This document shows positions 1-12,296 of a DNA stretch of 64,000 nt, piece after piece; within the stretch, counting starts at the first letter, position 1; the number at the start of each line of letters is the position of its first letter. Under the pieces are notes generated by a model, which worked only from the letters and a program-made list of their open reading frames with translations, was not told the DNA's origin and did not search any database. The translations under genes and the position numbers were made by a program. This stretch comes from Xestospongia muta (Eukaryota; Porifera; Demospongiae; Haplosclerida; Petrosiidae): the NCBI GenBank assembly GCA_963693285.1, contig OY848922.1, forward strand, positions 3,770,923 through 3,834,922, written 5' to 3'.

Positions 1-420
1 TAGGCTATCATGTTTACAAGTCAATATGGAGTCCAGTTATAGGGGAGACACTTTCAACAAAGAAGGAACACAACAATCTTCACGATAGATTTACTGTTGC
101 TGTGATGTAGGGCAAATTGATAGTTGGTCATATCCTAAAAGAAATTTCAAAGATAAGTTGGTTCTTTCTTCACAAAGGAGGAATGATACCCTGTATAGTC
201 AAGGACAAAAGGAGAAGATCCTTCATTGAGCAAGGTGGTTTAGAAGTGCCTTGTGAGCTAACCTTTTCAATTCCAAACAGAACAAAAGAAGGAAAATTTA
301 ATGTCTAAACTTGGAAAATTGCTAGCCTAACTTATTTCTCATTGCTCAAAACATGATAAAAACCACAGTAACCACAAATCTAAGAGGGTGAGATGGGGAT
401 GGGCGCTTACATGGGAATTG
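1..420 (+). mobile_element. Partial small DNA element with HIRAN-like sequence
   Basis: Positions 60-310 translate to a HIRAN-like fold fragment: HDRFTVAV, a stop, then KLIVGHILKEISKISWFFL and GGLEVPCEL. The tail GGGCGCTTACATGGG matches the end of related elements near 38.3 and 39.4 kb. It is cut off at the window start and fused to the copia tail. Confidence 0.55.
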
Positions 421-429
421 ACATTTTTT

Positions 430-574
430 TAAAGGAACAATAGATATATAATACTACAGAACTGACGATGTGATAGCTGATATGCTAACAAAGGGATTGT
501 ATGCTGAACGATTTGAGAAACTCAGAGATATGGCTGGAGTCAAAGAATTTCATCTGATCCATAGTAAGAAGGAG
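430..574 (+). pseudogene. Ty1/copia pol C-terminal tail
   Basis: The forward frame reads TDDVIADMLTKGLYAERFEK then LRDMAGVKEFHLI. This is the conserved end of copia RNase H (ADxLTKxL). A purine tract (AAGAAGGAG) follows directly, as expected before a 3' LTR. Confidence 0.75.
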
Positions 575-1620
575 TGTCGAAAGTCACTTTTAGTATCAGA
601 CTCAGACTATTTACAATAATTGCATAGAGGTCAGTTTATTTGTAACCATGATTAAAAAGAATGTGGTCTCTTTCAAGTCGCATGTGTTTATATAGAACTT
701 TCTAGTTGATTTTGTTTTTTATGTTTTGAGTTACTGTGTTTTGTACTGTTGGTCAGATTGAGTTGATTGTTTTGTTGATTGTAAAAGCTCTAAATCTATC
801 AAATATTTGAAAAACGGCCAAAATTTTGTCTTGTCATACTAAGTGCCAATAAATCTGATAATCATAAAATGTGTGACACTTGTCTATGAATGTAATTATC
901 TTATATGTATATTTAAGTTTTCTGGCCATATCCAACAAAGCTCTGATCATGGTTTAGTAGCAATGATATGGGAACAAACTTTTTCCAAGCATTGAAGAAA
1001 CTTATTTACCCAGCTTTGTGTTTGTTGATGGTCATTATCGTGAATTAATCATTCCATCCTGCTCTTTTGTCATGTGAGTGGGTAGAATTAGTACAACTAT
1101 TCTTTTATAACCAGGAATTCTCCATGTTATAATTATGCATTAATATCAGCATATTTTTTTATGAATGTGACATTATGTTTTAACTCTTCAGTGATATTTG
1201 TGTTATTAGAAAAGTGATTAGCATTACCATGAACTCTTGCACTTAATCCATAATTGAGGTAGCTTAACCTAATAGTGCTCAATCTCTTTGTAATAATGCT
1301 GTGCAAAAAGAGAAAAGCTGTCCTACCTATGTATAAGATATATTCTGTTAGTCAACTGTTTAGATCCATATATACTTTACCTTAATACCTTATATATGAA
1401 CTATGTTCCTTTTTTTATCATTAAGTTGATGTCCTCTGTGTTGAATTATTGCAGACATTGATATGTGGGGCATCACATTGAAAATCCAGTGCTTGACATT
1501 GACTCCTAGTAGATTTGTAATAGTATAAATAGATTGGACTACTGCAATGACCATTTCTATAGAAACCACACCCACATCCAGCTTAAAATAAGTAAGCAAT
1601 TTACTCTATAATTCTGTTTA
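575..1620 (+). mobile_element. Copia LTR (3' end not defined)
   Basis: Starts TGTCGAAAG after the purine tract. It is nearly identical to 62952-64000 over its length. The right boundary is unclear; similarity runs at least to 1600. An internal part also occurs at 3890-4020. Confidence 0.55.
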
Positions 1621-2169
1621 CTGCTCTATTATCTAGTGTAGCCTTTACTAAAAAACCACGATGATATAAATGGCCTAAAATAGCAATAGATTGACTAACC
1701 TTGTTCTCTAATGTCAACACATTCATAAACAAGAGCTACTGTTTATGGTATGATTGAGTATTTAATTTCATTGTGTTTACTTTCAGCACTCTCTAATAAC
1801 TCTCCCAAACTAATAGCTCTCGCTATATCCCCCCTCTCTAAATGAGCGCTATGTTCCATAGCTATACAAAGTATAGGAATTGTATAATATTTGTCTGTTC
1901 TATTTTGTATATCATTAGATGATGCATAATTTAGATCTGTGGGATGCTATTCAATTTCTCTTACAAAGAGATATGACTATGTTTTACATGTATTAATGAA
2001 GGTTGTATTTTCTATAGTTTCTTCATTTTCCTCAACAATAGCACTACCAAAGCCTCCATATGATTGGTGATATTCAGAAAGGTCAACTTTGTTACCTTAA
2101 AAAATTAATATTATCATTGATTATGAAATTGTTAGTAAAGTAAAAGTAAAATCAAAAAATGATAAGAAA

Positions 2170-2388
2170 CCAACAAACATATTAGAGTGAGTAATCCATC
2201 ATCTTCATTGAAGGAATGGTCTTGGTTAACGAAATCTTCCTCAATAAAGGATTCTATCTATGTCTGAAAGTGGTTGTCTTGTTCAATAGTATGTACTGTT
2301 GCATATGAAATCCCTAATAATTGGCAAAGGATATCCCATTGATAAACATCTCTAACAGCATGCATTAGACCAGGAAGGTGATGATCAT
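2170..2388 (-). pseudogene. Death-domain exon remnant
   Basis: Acceptor TTGTAG, then a phase-1 reading frame LPGLMHAVRDVYQWDILCQL followed by LGISYATVHTIEQDN. This matches the first Death domain of the intact gene in pattern. A TAG follows NHFQT, then the frame continues. Confidence 0.7.
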
Positions 2389-3889
2389 CTACAAAAACAA
2401 AATGATATAGGTTTAAATATGGGTATGGTTATCAATTATTTAGACTTAAGATAACTGAAGATTGATATCATATTACATATAATTATACATACATAGCTGT
2501 TAGAATGTTTTAACCGGCTCTGATGTAAAATAATCTGTAATTAATTTAAGCAATGTACATTAGAGTGCACCTTGTGTAGAACACCTTATATAATAATCCA
2601 TCTGGTGAAGAAAAAGAAACAGCAATTGAGTGATAATAAATGTGTAGAACATGGATTAAATATTTCATAGTCAGCTTACTATTTAGCCAACAAACTTGTC
2701 TTTTATCAGTTACAACAAAAAGGAGAAACATTCTTATCTTATTTGAGCATTTAACAATGTATCTTCCCTGATCATGTTTCATTTCAATAGTATAAAAACT
2801 TAAGACATCCTCAAAATGGTCTTGGTGACATGATAATGTCACAGTAACTTGTTGTGCTTAATGATCATAGATAAGTAGATCTGCAAAGGATAATACAGCT
2901 TCCCTAATGACTTTGACATAGTACAGGACAGTTCTTAATATAACATAAAAATACATTTTAACCATTTAAATGCATCTATCAGTACCACTGAGCCAAGAAA
3001 ATCTTCTGAGTAAAGTCAAACAGTATATCATAATTGTTGGGGAAAATAGTTGAAATTGCTGTCAATAGAAAATAAAGTTTGATATCTCTGTTGAGTAATG
3101 CCACCATTAGAGATGTAAATATTCCCTATATCAAAAAGGAATAAGTACATATTCAATGGTACTAAAACTAACCTGTGGAGCTACTTTGTTTTTAAAAGCA
3201 AGTATTATATCTGTTAATTGATGAGATGGTAATTAGTACTAGAATAAAGTAGCAACTTCTTGAGTTGCATGCAATAAACAGAGCAACAATGCAAAGATAT
3301 TAAAGCAGTTTAAAAAATATAGTCTTAGTAAAGTGTGGAAACAAAAGGAAGTCTAAGTTTATAGAGAAGTGACTCTTCAGATATGCCATTAGTACAATAT
3401 TCATACTCTTTATTCAGTAGTGACATCTGACCATGGAATATATACTTTAGTGTGTATACAAATAAAATTCGTATTAGTGTTGAAAGCAAATCAACAATAT
3501 ATTATGGGTAGTGAAGATGACATCAGGAAGTATTACTGGAAAATAAAGAATAAGGTCATAGAATGTAGATAAGTAATAGACTTTACCACATCATCTCTAT
3601 AGTCATGCTAAAATTAAATCTTATAGCACAACATGATTCTAATGAGATCATTTCATGCTCTTATTGTGATGCCTCCTCTTTTGCATGTAATTCAAACATA
3701 TATCAATGTACTGGTTTAGTCATGGAGACACCAACATCCTTTTGAAAGGACATAATACATTCACAAATTGAAGATGATATCTTTTAATGATTGTTCTACA
3801 AAGACATTCTATTGGAAATATCACTTCTTCTAATGATTCATTTTAAGAAATGAGGCAATCACAAATTTCACTTAATGAAGCAAGTATGT

Positions 3890-4020
3890 GGACATTTTTC
3901 TTGGGCAAATATTCGAAAAATGGCCAAAATTTTGTCTTTTTGTACTAAGTGCCAATAAATCTGTTAATCATAAAATGTATGACATTTGTCTGTGAATATA
4001 ATTATCTTATGTGTACTTAA
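3890..4020 (+). repeat. LTR fragment
   Basis: GGCCAAAATTTTGTCTT and the following bases match 815-920 and 63190-63290. It is a stray piece of the copia-associated LTR within the pseudogene region. Confidence 0.6.
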
Positions 4021-4999
4021 ATTTATAATTTATCAGTCTGATTTTAATATATTTGAAGTCATGGAAAAGACCATGACAAGAGCAAATCATGTTATTTGTT
4101 TTTGCTATACTAAGCAAGGTTCTGATTGATTTGGTGAAATCATGCAACAAGGATAAAGTAATTCTACCAGTGTGTTTAGGAAATAGAAAGAAGAATTTAT
4201 TTTCCCAAACAAGGTACAAGAATCAGTCAAAATAGATAACTTGTCCCTTCAGATGTCTAGTCATTGTGTGCATACTTCAATTTACATGTATGATGAGAGA
4301 AGGATATGGGAATTCTTTAATCACTTTCTTAAAGGTTAATTTCTGAGAAAGGAAAAATTTTGATTGTGTACATTTGTATAAATTCTACACTCCATGAACT
4401 AATAATCAATTTTCTTAATCATCTCAAATGAGAGACATACATTTATAGCAACTCCTAAGTTAGTTCCATCTGACAAATTAACATCATAATAACTATAAAT
4501 TGTTAACATTTGTTCATGGTAGTAGTAAAATTTGCTCAAATGTATAATACATAAAGCTACCTTTTATTAATATCACATCTATATAATTGTCACAGACGTA
4601 AGAACGTAATAACATCATACAAATCAAAACCAATGTTATGGTCAGGCATAACATTTTTACTTAGTTTAAAAATGAAAGAGGTATTTAATTATTATTGAAT
4701 CAGCGATTCAGTAGTAGTTAATGTTAAAGCTTAAAATTGCTTAGATTTATAGATATTGTAAATTATAGTAGGATATATTTACATAGAGAATAATATACAA
4801 ACTGTCACTTCTGTTAAATTGTAGTAATTCCAATGGTTAAAAGAGGTATACTTTGGAATGAAAAAAGGGTATTGTCAATACCAAGGACTGTCATTTTTAA
4901 AGATTTCCAATTTGTTTGTACTAAGAAGGACTAAAATATATCCTAGCTGCAAAAAAGGTGGACTCCTCCCAAGAACACAAGTACTTGTAGATAGAAATA

Positions 5000-5800
5000 A
5001 CTTTGTGACAGGCTAAGTGTATGTTCTTGGCTCAGTTTTAGCTGTAATCAACTAGTTGGTTCATATATGAATTCCTGTAAAGGAAGAAAACGTTAATTCT
5101 CTTTAATTTGCAAATCAAAGAAAGACTGGCAGCAGATTTTCCTAATGATATTATTATAAACTTTAATAATATTCTTTATAAGGATAATCTTCAGTAATTA
5201 TGTTACCTCAATTAACAATTATCCAACCATTACATCATTGCAAACACTTCTAAGACCATTTATTGAAGACGGCACAACACATAATATTTCCTCCTTCTTC
5301 GGTATCTTTAATACAACAAACTATAATCATTCTGATAATAAGTACAGGCTTAGATTTTTTTTCATTACTAAAACTAGGAAAGCAGCTGCTCATTTTAATA
5401 TAAAGCTAGCCAATGTTGCAATTCTATTACCAATGAATGCATGCATGGCTCCCATCATGAAGGTTTGACTATCATTTTAACTGCTGATAATGAAAGATTG
5501 ACCAAAACAAGGTTATATGAATCTATCTATATTTAATGAATCAAATGAGGTTAAAATGAACTACGCTATGACTAACAATCAAATATTTCATGAAAAGAAA
5601 CATTGATAGCTCATTATTAAATTGTTCAAATATAATTTTAGAAGTTTGTTCAAACTGTTCATGATCAGATAAATATGCATACATATAAACAAAAGAATCT
5701 GAAAAAAGTGCCATTTCAAAATGAGAAAATTTGTCAAGCCAATGGTTTCATAGAAATAATTGGTACACAGACATTTTGTATAAACCTTTGCATTAAAAAC
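5000..5800. repeat. Intron-derived repeat, pseudogene copy
   Basis: Closely resembles 16745-17705 and, in parts, 20625-20900, 22650-23080, 23780-24360 and 34180-34500. These are introns next to ankyrin exons, carried along by repeated duplication. The open frame inside (5238-5468) has no recognisable product. Confidence 0.65.
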
Positions 5801-6189
5801 TCATAATATTGTACTTTATAGATACAAAATTTAATATGATTGTAAAACAATATAGTTGTATTTTCTTGAAAACTAGATATGTTTGTTATACAAAAAGCTG
5901 TAAAATGCATTAGTTAATATGACAAATGATAATCGAGCATTTAATTTTTACAGATTATGTGAAACTATATGCATATAAAATTATAACATGATCAAAGTAT
6001 TGTTAGGTTGATTTGGTACACAGAGCATTCCAAGTACATAAGTGAAGTGATTATGCCAGTCTTCACATTTAGCAAAAAAATAGTACAAATCAGTATTTTC
6101 ACTGTTCTATAATTACATTTAAATGTCATACTTAGTGTAATATTGACAATCTATGACTATTTAATGTAATCATACAATGAGTTTTCATA

Positions 6190-6290
6190 CTTTTTCAAAA
6201 ACAGCAATCTCAGGACCATTACTAATTAATATTTTGTTGAGTCTAGATGATTATAGCGAGCTGCAAAATCTAATGCAGTCCAGCCATCCT
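6190..6290 (-). pseudogene. Broken ankyrin exon
   Basis: The minus strand reads DGWTALDFAARYNHLDS and then runs into TAA, because one base is missing relative to the intact exons (CTAGACTCAACAAAATATTA against CCAGAGATCATCAAAATATTA). Splice flanks and intron sequence are of the exon 5/6/8/10/11 type. Confidence 0.75.
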
Positions 6291-6499
6291 GTATCAATAA
6301 AACAAAGAAGCAATACATAAATAATGCACACTATACAGATAAATTTCAACTCAATGTACTAGTAGTATAAAATACATTTATGTTCCAATTCAAAATACAT
6401 TATGTTTATACATTTTCATCTATAAACCAACAAAGCATCACTGTACATATACACCAAAGTATAAATGTTAACACGTAGCACAATACCTATTAGTTTCTC

Positions 6500-7130
6500 C
6501 TATTCAGATTTCTTAATAAATGGAGTTAACTTGTCAGTTTTCTTTTTTCCTTGGCAACCTAATTGCAGTTAATCTAGCACCTTTTGACTTTCCTCTTTTA
6601 TGCGTTTTAGGTAGCATTTTCACCAAAGTTATCGTATTTCGTTTGTCTTGCAAAACTACAAATTGTTATTCATCATTGAGTACATGTTCAACTTACCATC
6701 TAATGTACTTTGATCATGCAACTCATTGTTAGATTCATTTTGAACGGATGATTTACACATATTCTCATAATGACAGTCAGACACATTATCACAATTTCTG
6801 TTATCAAAAACATCTACATCACCTATACAAACAAGTAAAATTATTATTAGATTTATTGTTTATATTACCAGTTTCTGTTTCCATTTCCATAATCCCAACT
6901 TTTTTCATCGAGTTCACATTTTTTTTCTAAAATTGCAAGTCTTGGATACCATTTTCAAAATCCTTCATACCGCAAGTTGACAGTTATTGGGCTAAATCTT
7001 GTGTCAATGTAAATGCCTTTCAATATTTTTCAAGTTCAGGTGACAATCTGACTTTAATTACAAATAGGCAATCTTTCAAAAATGTACTAAAAATCATTTT
7101 GATTACTTAGCAGTCCATCCCTTGTCATAT
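6500..7130 (-). pseudogene. Unrecognised coding relic
   Basis: The minus strand has short protein-like stretches: KRGKSKGARLTAIRLPRKK near 6540-6610 and NCDNVSDCHYENMCKSSVQN near 6730-6800. They could be the end of a transposon protein, but I cannot name the family. Stops interrupt all frames. Confidence 0.35.
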
Positions 7131-7329
7131 CTTTGGTACTTCCTTTTACCGTTGGAGTGAGACATATACTCTCAACCACCATGCACACACGCATAGTCCA
7201 ATTCTGAATATCCTAAGTCATTATTAATGTGGCACTTAGGAGCATGTTTACAAGTAGCTGCTACAGTTCTCGAACTTCTGGTATATAAAGTAACACACGT
7301 ATATTCTTCCTATAGTTTTAGAGCACTAT

Positions 7330-7900
7330 TTAACTACTCGAGATCTATAAGAATATCTCTAGTATAGCACCAACTGATCAGACTTATTGACACCTTCCAT
7401 ATGCAAGTTGTAATAGTCTATTATCAACAGTTTCTGTACTCTCTTAATTCCTTCTGTAACGGCTCTGATTCTGCGTCGTGTTTCCATCATCTGTGTGGAA
7501 GGTAGATATCATGTGTACCATTCATTTGTCTTTCTACTTCAAACATATTATGTTGTACCATCATCAGTGATATCACACTATACTTCATTTATACAATGTA
7601 ATGTATTTGATTATTTGTTTTTATTATTACCTTTAGCTAAACCAGTTGACTGAAATGTCTCACTAAGTCCCTTTCCATCCTTTTTACTGTCCCACAAGCC
7701 TCATGTTCTTTCTGTTTTAGGTCCAAAAAGAGGGTAGGTAATGAGTAGTAGATATTAGTGTACGCTCTGTAACCAATGTTAGAAAGAGATGATACTAGTT
7801 CCATGACTACTCGGTGATCAAGCCCTTTCTCAGCTGAACCATCTTTTTCTTTCCTAGTAACATCAGTGGTATTGTTCATAATAAGGTATGTATAGATTTA
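7330..7900 (-). pseudogene. piggyBac transposase, catalytic and C-terminal relic
   Basis: The minus strand contains EKGLDHRVVMELVSSLSN, YRAYTNIYYSLPTLFLDL and EACGTVKRMERDL. These match the conserved piggyBac (DDE_Tnp_1_7) core with the Asp of the Y-Y/N motif altered. Further down is YYNLHMEGVNKSDQLV, the piggyBac MGGVDxxDQ motif. Stops and frameshifts are present. It may be the 3' half of the relic at 9184-10970, separated by inserted sequence. Confidence 0.7.
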
Positions 7901-7949
7901 TCTGTATATAACTTGATATTATACATATGACCATTTTTGTATCAGCTGA

Positions 7950-8890
7950 TACCTATGCTTTGATACACCATTTTGTGGGGTTTTAGGCATACAATGAATT
8001 CATGAAAGCCTGCCCTTATATCTTATTCTGCTCTCATCAACAAATAGTTCCTGATTAGGGATGTACATGGACTGGATTGTCTTTACTACTAAATCAAGGA
8101 GTGTCCTTATCTTTTAAATTTTATCATTCTGGTACGATTTGGTTGCTTGTCTACATGTTGAGATGGAAAAACTTCATCAACTGTTCAAATCATTTTCCGG
8201 ACATAATGGCGACTTAGTACTCCAGTAAGATCTGTTACACATAAATTCTTGCATAAACTTAGATGTATTTATATATGTAAACATATATTAATATGTATTA
8301 TGTGTGAACAATAGTAAACTAGTACATAGCAAAAATTACCTCACTGTAGGGAACCCCATTATTCCCATGGTGAAAATAATACCCAGTAATGGATTTACTT
8401 CTTCTCTTTGCATAGGATTTGTTATCCATTCATGACCACTTGCTTTGCATGGTCAATCAGATGTGCTTCAAATAAGTTAAGTATTTGTTGAACATACCTA
8501 ATTGTCTATATATAGATTAAATTTTTTTCTTCTGATGTAAAAAGGTCAAAGAAATCCACTGGTAACTTCCCACTCATGTCAACATTTAGACCAGATGAAG
8601 CAGTAAATGGATGTACTGAGGAGGGAAAGGAAATAAGAAGAATAAAATACTTAATTGTTCTTTTATATATTATGTATATATAATTGTGTGGGTGGTAAAA
8701 TTACTAGGATTGGCTGAATTAGTTGGAGCACTGAGAAAAGAAGTAAATGAAGAGTTGCTGGTTTGATTTACAAGACTATTGCTGTGATCTGTTAAAGATC
8801 TTAATCTTCACTGGCAGATTACTTGATGTAACCATCGAAGTCACTATCAGAATCATCGCTTGATATATGATCAAAATAATTCAAAATAAA
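7950..8890 (-). pseudogene. piggyBac transposase, N-terminal relic
   Basis: The minus strand reads SSDDSDSDFDGYIK near 8860, matching SDDDFDGYISDD of the 20.4-kb copy. It then has a Ser/Thr/Asn-rich linker and GLNVDMSGKLPVDFFDLF near 8530-8600, the entry to the piggyBac domain. Stops interrupt it. A second piggyBac fragment nested between parts of another, or a scrambled single copy. Confidence 0.55.
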
Positions 8891-9183
8891 TTTTGGATCA
8901 GATAGTATATATCTCGAACTGTTTCTGCGAACCATTGAAAGTTTCAAAGGATATTTGCTTCAGCTGCTTGAAACGTAAAACACTTGTACATCATATGTTG
9001 TGCACAAATGGAAATTCTGTTGTATGTCCTGTTGCTGCGAAAATTGTGCTACCCCCCAAACCAAAAGTGATTGCTTATTCTCAAAATTCCCCATCAATAG
9101 AGACGGTTGTCATATATGTGTATTGTATGTTGTTTTTGATGTGATACTGGCATTTTTGAAAACTTTTCACATGTTTCAATGAT

Positions 9184-10970
9184 TCATCTCTTAAGTGATT
9201 TACAATAATATATGCATGTTACATGACTAATTCTAACCTGTATATAGCTTCCAGTTATATATATAACCACAGTGCCAGTTGCCAAGACAACAGATTTCAT
9301 AGCCCACTGAGTTGACTTTTTAGGGATATACTGCAGGAATGACAATCTCTCCTTATAACTGACCAAATGCTTATCTATTGATAACTCCTTTCATGGAATA
9401 AAGTTAGATCTAAACTTTCTCAAAAGAGATTCTAATAAATGTTGTAGGATCATAGCCAGGTGAACCCTTGGGAATGACTTTCAACAGTCATAGAGATGAA
9501 TGAGTTTTAGAAAGACAGAGAAATGATCTTGAGATATTATGTCAAAAAATACGAGTGGGGAAAGGCCACGAGGAGACCAGTAACCCTCCAGCTTTGATAT
9601 GTTATTAAACCCATACACAAAATGAAGCCAAAAAACATCAGTAATTCACCTGCACAAAAGCCTTTCTTCTTCTAAACATGGACATGAGAGTATTATGGCA
9701 GCTCACCATTATTTTCTAGAAACTGGTTAACATACTCGTCATTGATCATAACCTCACTGCCTACATAGTATATATATGTGTGTGTGTAGCAACTAAACAG
9801 CAGAAGTATTGGTCATATAACATACTATATGCATCTACAAATATAATATGAACTCACATCATTAGCAATGTTATTTAAATTGCATGAATTTTTGACTTTT
9901 ATTAATCTTAATTGTCACCTATTTAGTCAAAGTAATGACATTATATAGATAGACAGATATTTGTAGCTGGTGAAAACTGTCAATTTCAGAATTTCTTTGG
10001 GTTATGGTTATTTTAAGGAAATATTACAGGATTTCATACTACTTTATAATTTAGAATTTTTGGGCATATATTATATATTGTTTGTCAAATAATGTTTTAT
10101 TAAAATATAAGTCAGTGTATGCTCAAGAGTGTTCCTATTGATTGTTTTATTTACTGAGTCAGTTGTATTAGTATTTCCTATATCAGCTGTTAGAGTATAA
10201 TAATGTAGTTGTCTTATGTTTCATATGACATTTGTAGTAACTTGTATAAATAATATAATTGTACTAGTTACTCCTAATTATAAATGAGTAAACTTTCTAA
10301 TAATATGTACTCCTTACCTTTATGTTATAATTGTATATGTACCAACACTTATTTATTATAAAGAATGCTAATTCTGTTATTTATAGTACATGTGTATAAG
10401 CTATATGTAAATAACCAGAAATGGAAGAGTATGTAATCTTGTATCAACTTTTAATTAAGATATATATATATATATATTATATATATATATGTATGTATGT
10501 ATATAGCAGTATAATTCTTATGTTGAGGATAATACCTACAAATTCATTCATTTCAGTAACTTTAACAGGTTTCCAATTACAATAAAGGGACCATATCTTA
10601 GCATACTTTTCTAACCTGTACTGAGCAAATTTGTTTGTCTTTTCCATTGGAAAAGTCAAAAGAGCACTGGTAATGAGTAAATTAGAGCATTGCCTATAGC
10701 TTGAGTGAAGCACAAGTAATGATGTTGGGTTTACCTCTCCATTTTCTCCTACCTCATTCCACTCCTCCTCTCACAATACCATGTCTCACTCTTCCTCTTG
10801 CTGTTTTTTTGATAGATCACTAACTAAGTCATCCACTTTAGACTCATTAAAGTCATTGCTTCCATGTTTATCATCAACCACTAACACTTCATTATCTAGC
10901 TCATTATCACTACTACTATCATAACATTATACTCTCTTTCTCAGATGTAATGTCTGACCAATTTTCAAAC
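9184..10970 (-). pseudogene. piggyBac transposase relic
   Basis: Reading down the minus strand: acidic N-terminus (10960-10800), WKPVKVTEMNEFVGII (10560), LEGYWSPRG and SPLVFFDIISQDHFSVFL (9500-9600), IPKGSPGYDP (9460), then YKERLSFLQYIPKKSTQWAM (9300). The order is that of piggyBac transposase. It is broken by stops, a frameshift, AT-rich inserts and a TA microsatellite near 10460-10490. Confidence 0.7.
10458..10502. repeat. TA microsatellite
   Basis: TA run within a piggyBac relic. Confidence 0.9.
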
Positions 10971-11168
10971 ATCTGATCAACATTCAAGTTTGTTCTATAT
11001 TATAGTAATATTTCAACATAATATCCATATTTAAAAAGAAAATAAGATTAAAGAAAACAATATAACAACAAGTAAATGATAAGTTGATAGAGAAAAGCCA
11101 CTTAAAATAATAGACTACTAACAGCTGGTCACAGTATAGTGTTGTGGTTTTTAATTAACATTCAGTCC

Positions 11169-11226
11169 GTCACAAATTTGTGACAGTGGCTGTTTCATAA
11201 AGGTGGGCGTGTCACGAATTTGTGAC
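11169..11226. repeat. Paired 16-bp palindromes upstream of piggyBac relic
   Basis: GTCACAAATTTGTGAC at 11169-11184 and GTCACGAATTTGTGAC at 11211-11226, 42 bases apart. The same palindrome occurs three times beside the 46-kb piggyBac relic. Probably subterminal transposase binding sites. Confidence 0.6.
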
Positions 11227-12008
11227 AGTGGTCTTCTAAGTGATAAGATTAATGAGTGTGTGAATATAAGATATTTTGTAAATACTTTCTAAGTGATGGT
11301 GCTTGTTAACTTATTAAAAAGTAATTGTTGAAGTGAGTGTGATTTTTTTGAAATGCATTTAGCTATTTAAAAGATGTCTTTGTGTGAGTATTTTATCATT
11401 ATTATTGCCAATCATTATCCATTTATAATTGCCACATTTTATTAATCTATTTTCGTATTTCAAACACTAGCATTCCTACTTTCTTTGCCTGACTAAAGAT
11501 TGATTGTACTAATGTTGAACTTTTTAGAAGTTCTTTACTATTAAAGAAGACAAATGTATGGAGAAGTGTAAATGATGTCAAGTACTATATGTATAAATGG
11601 AGTTAGTCCCACCAATTAAAGTATAATACATATGTAGTATATAAAGACTGCTATGTTCATGAGCAAGAAGTAATAATGTGGTATAATATATATGTTCACC
11701 TCATGTATGAAGTTACTGATATTTACTTGTATGTCAGTGAAGCCAGCCAGTCTCTCTAATTTGATATCAAATATATACTCTATAGTTATTGATATTAATT
11801 TTTTACCATAAGAAAATACTGTTATTGAGCAAATTACCAAATTATACTAAAAATAAAGGATCAGCATTAATATATTTTTATTATTTATGTGAATTAACAA
11901 AAGAACACACCAAATAAATGTTTGCTAAAATTTAGCATTTAATGAAAATAAACTTAAATCAAAAGAGTAACAATATAAAACTTTTATAACTAAAAGGGAC
12001 AAAGTTAC

Positions 12009-12014
12009 TTTATT
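12009..12014 (-). promoter_or_regulatory. AATAAA overlapping the stop codon
   Basis: On the minus strand the last codons read GAA TAA A, so a polyadenylation hexamer AATAAA overlaps the stop. A second AATAAA occurs at 11877-11882. Either would give a very short 3' UTR. Use is inferred. Confidence 0.4.
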
Positions 12015-12296
12015 CATTTTTAATCGAGAGAAAATGACGTATGTTTTCAGCAACAGACAGGTCATCAACAGGAGGTAACTCTACAGCTGTTATGATGACA
12101 CTCCATTTAACTTCAGTAGGTCGTCCATCGATCCATAATTGAAAAACCTCAGACAGTCTCCGTTTATCACTGAAATAACTTTGTTGTAGGGACATCAAAT
12201 CGCCATAATCAATGTTCAATGCTTCTCCTATTTCGTACCATTTATACGCAATAGGAGATAGTAAACGAAAGACCTGTACTTTGTCTGGTTTGCTTT
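12010..12296 (-). CDS. Exon 19: Death domain 2 and stop
   Basis: The terminal exon. A second Death domain (residues about 1260-1340) has AYKWYEIGEALNI, a DKRRLSEVFQLWIDG helix and a WSVIITAVELPPV helix. It ends IKNE and TAA. Two adjacent Death domains of different sequence suggest two partners or oligomerisation. Confidence 0.87.

Larger units (their letters stand above)
2170..6295 (-). pseudogene. Decayed ankyrin-ROC-COR-Death paralogue
   Basis: Pieces occur in the correct order on the minus strand: an ankyrin exon (6190-6290), COR-like sequence (about 3890-3640, aligning with 14510-14680), the C-terminal exon (about 3132-2690, with DKRQVCWL matching DKRQTCWL of exon 14), and a Death domain (2388-2170, VYQWDILCQLLGI) with an acceptor at 2389-2390. 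The Death domain has an internal stop, the ankyrin exon has lost a base, and most of the GTPase is missing. It is a relative of the 12-52 kb gene and lies just 3' of it. No complete reading frame remains. Confidence 0.75.

Noticed and set aside
117..308. A 63-codon gene at the window start
   Set aside because: It is the HIRAN-like fragment of a repeated DNA element with an in-frame stop upstream, not a stand-alone gene.
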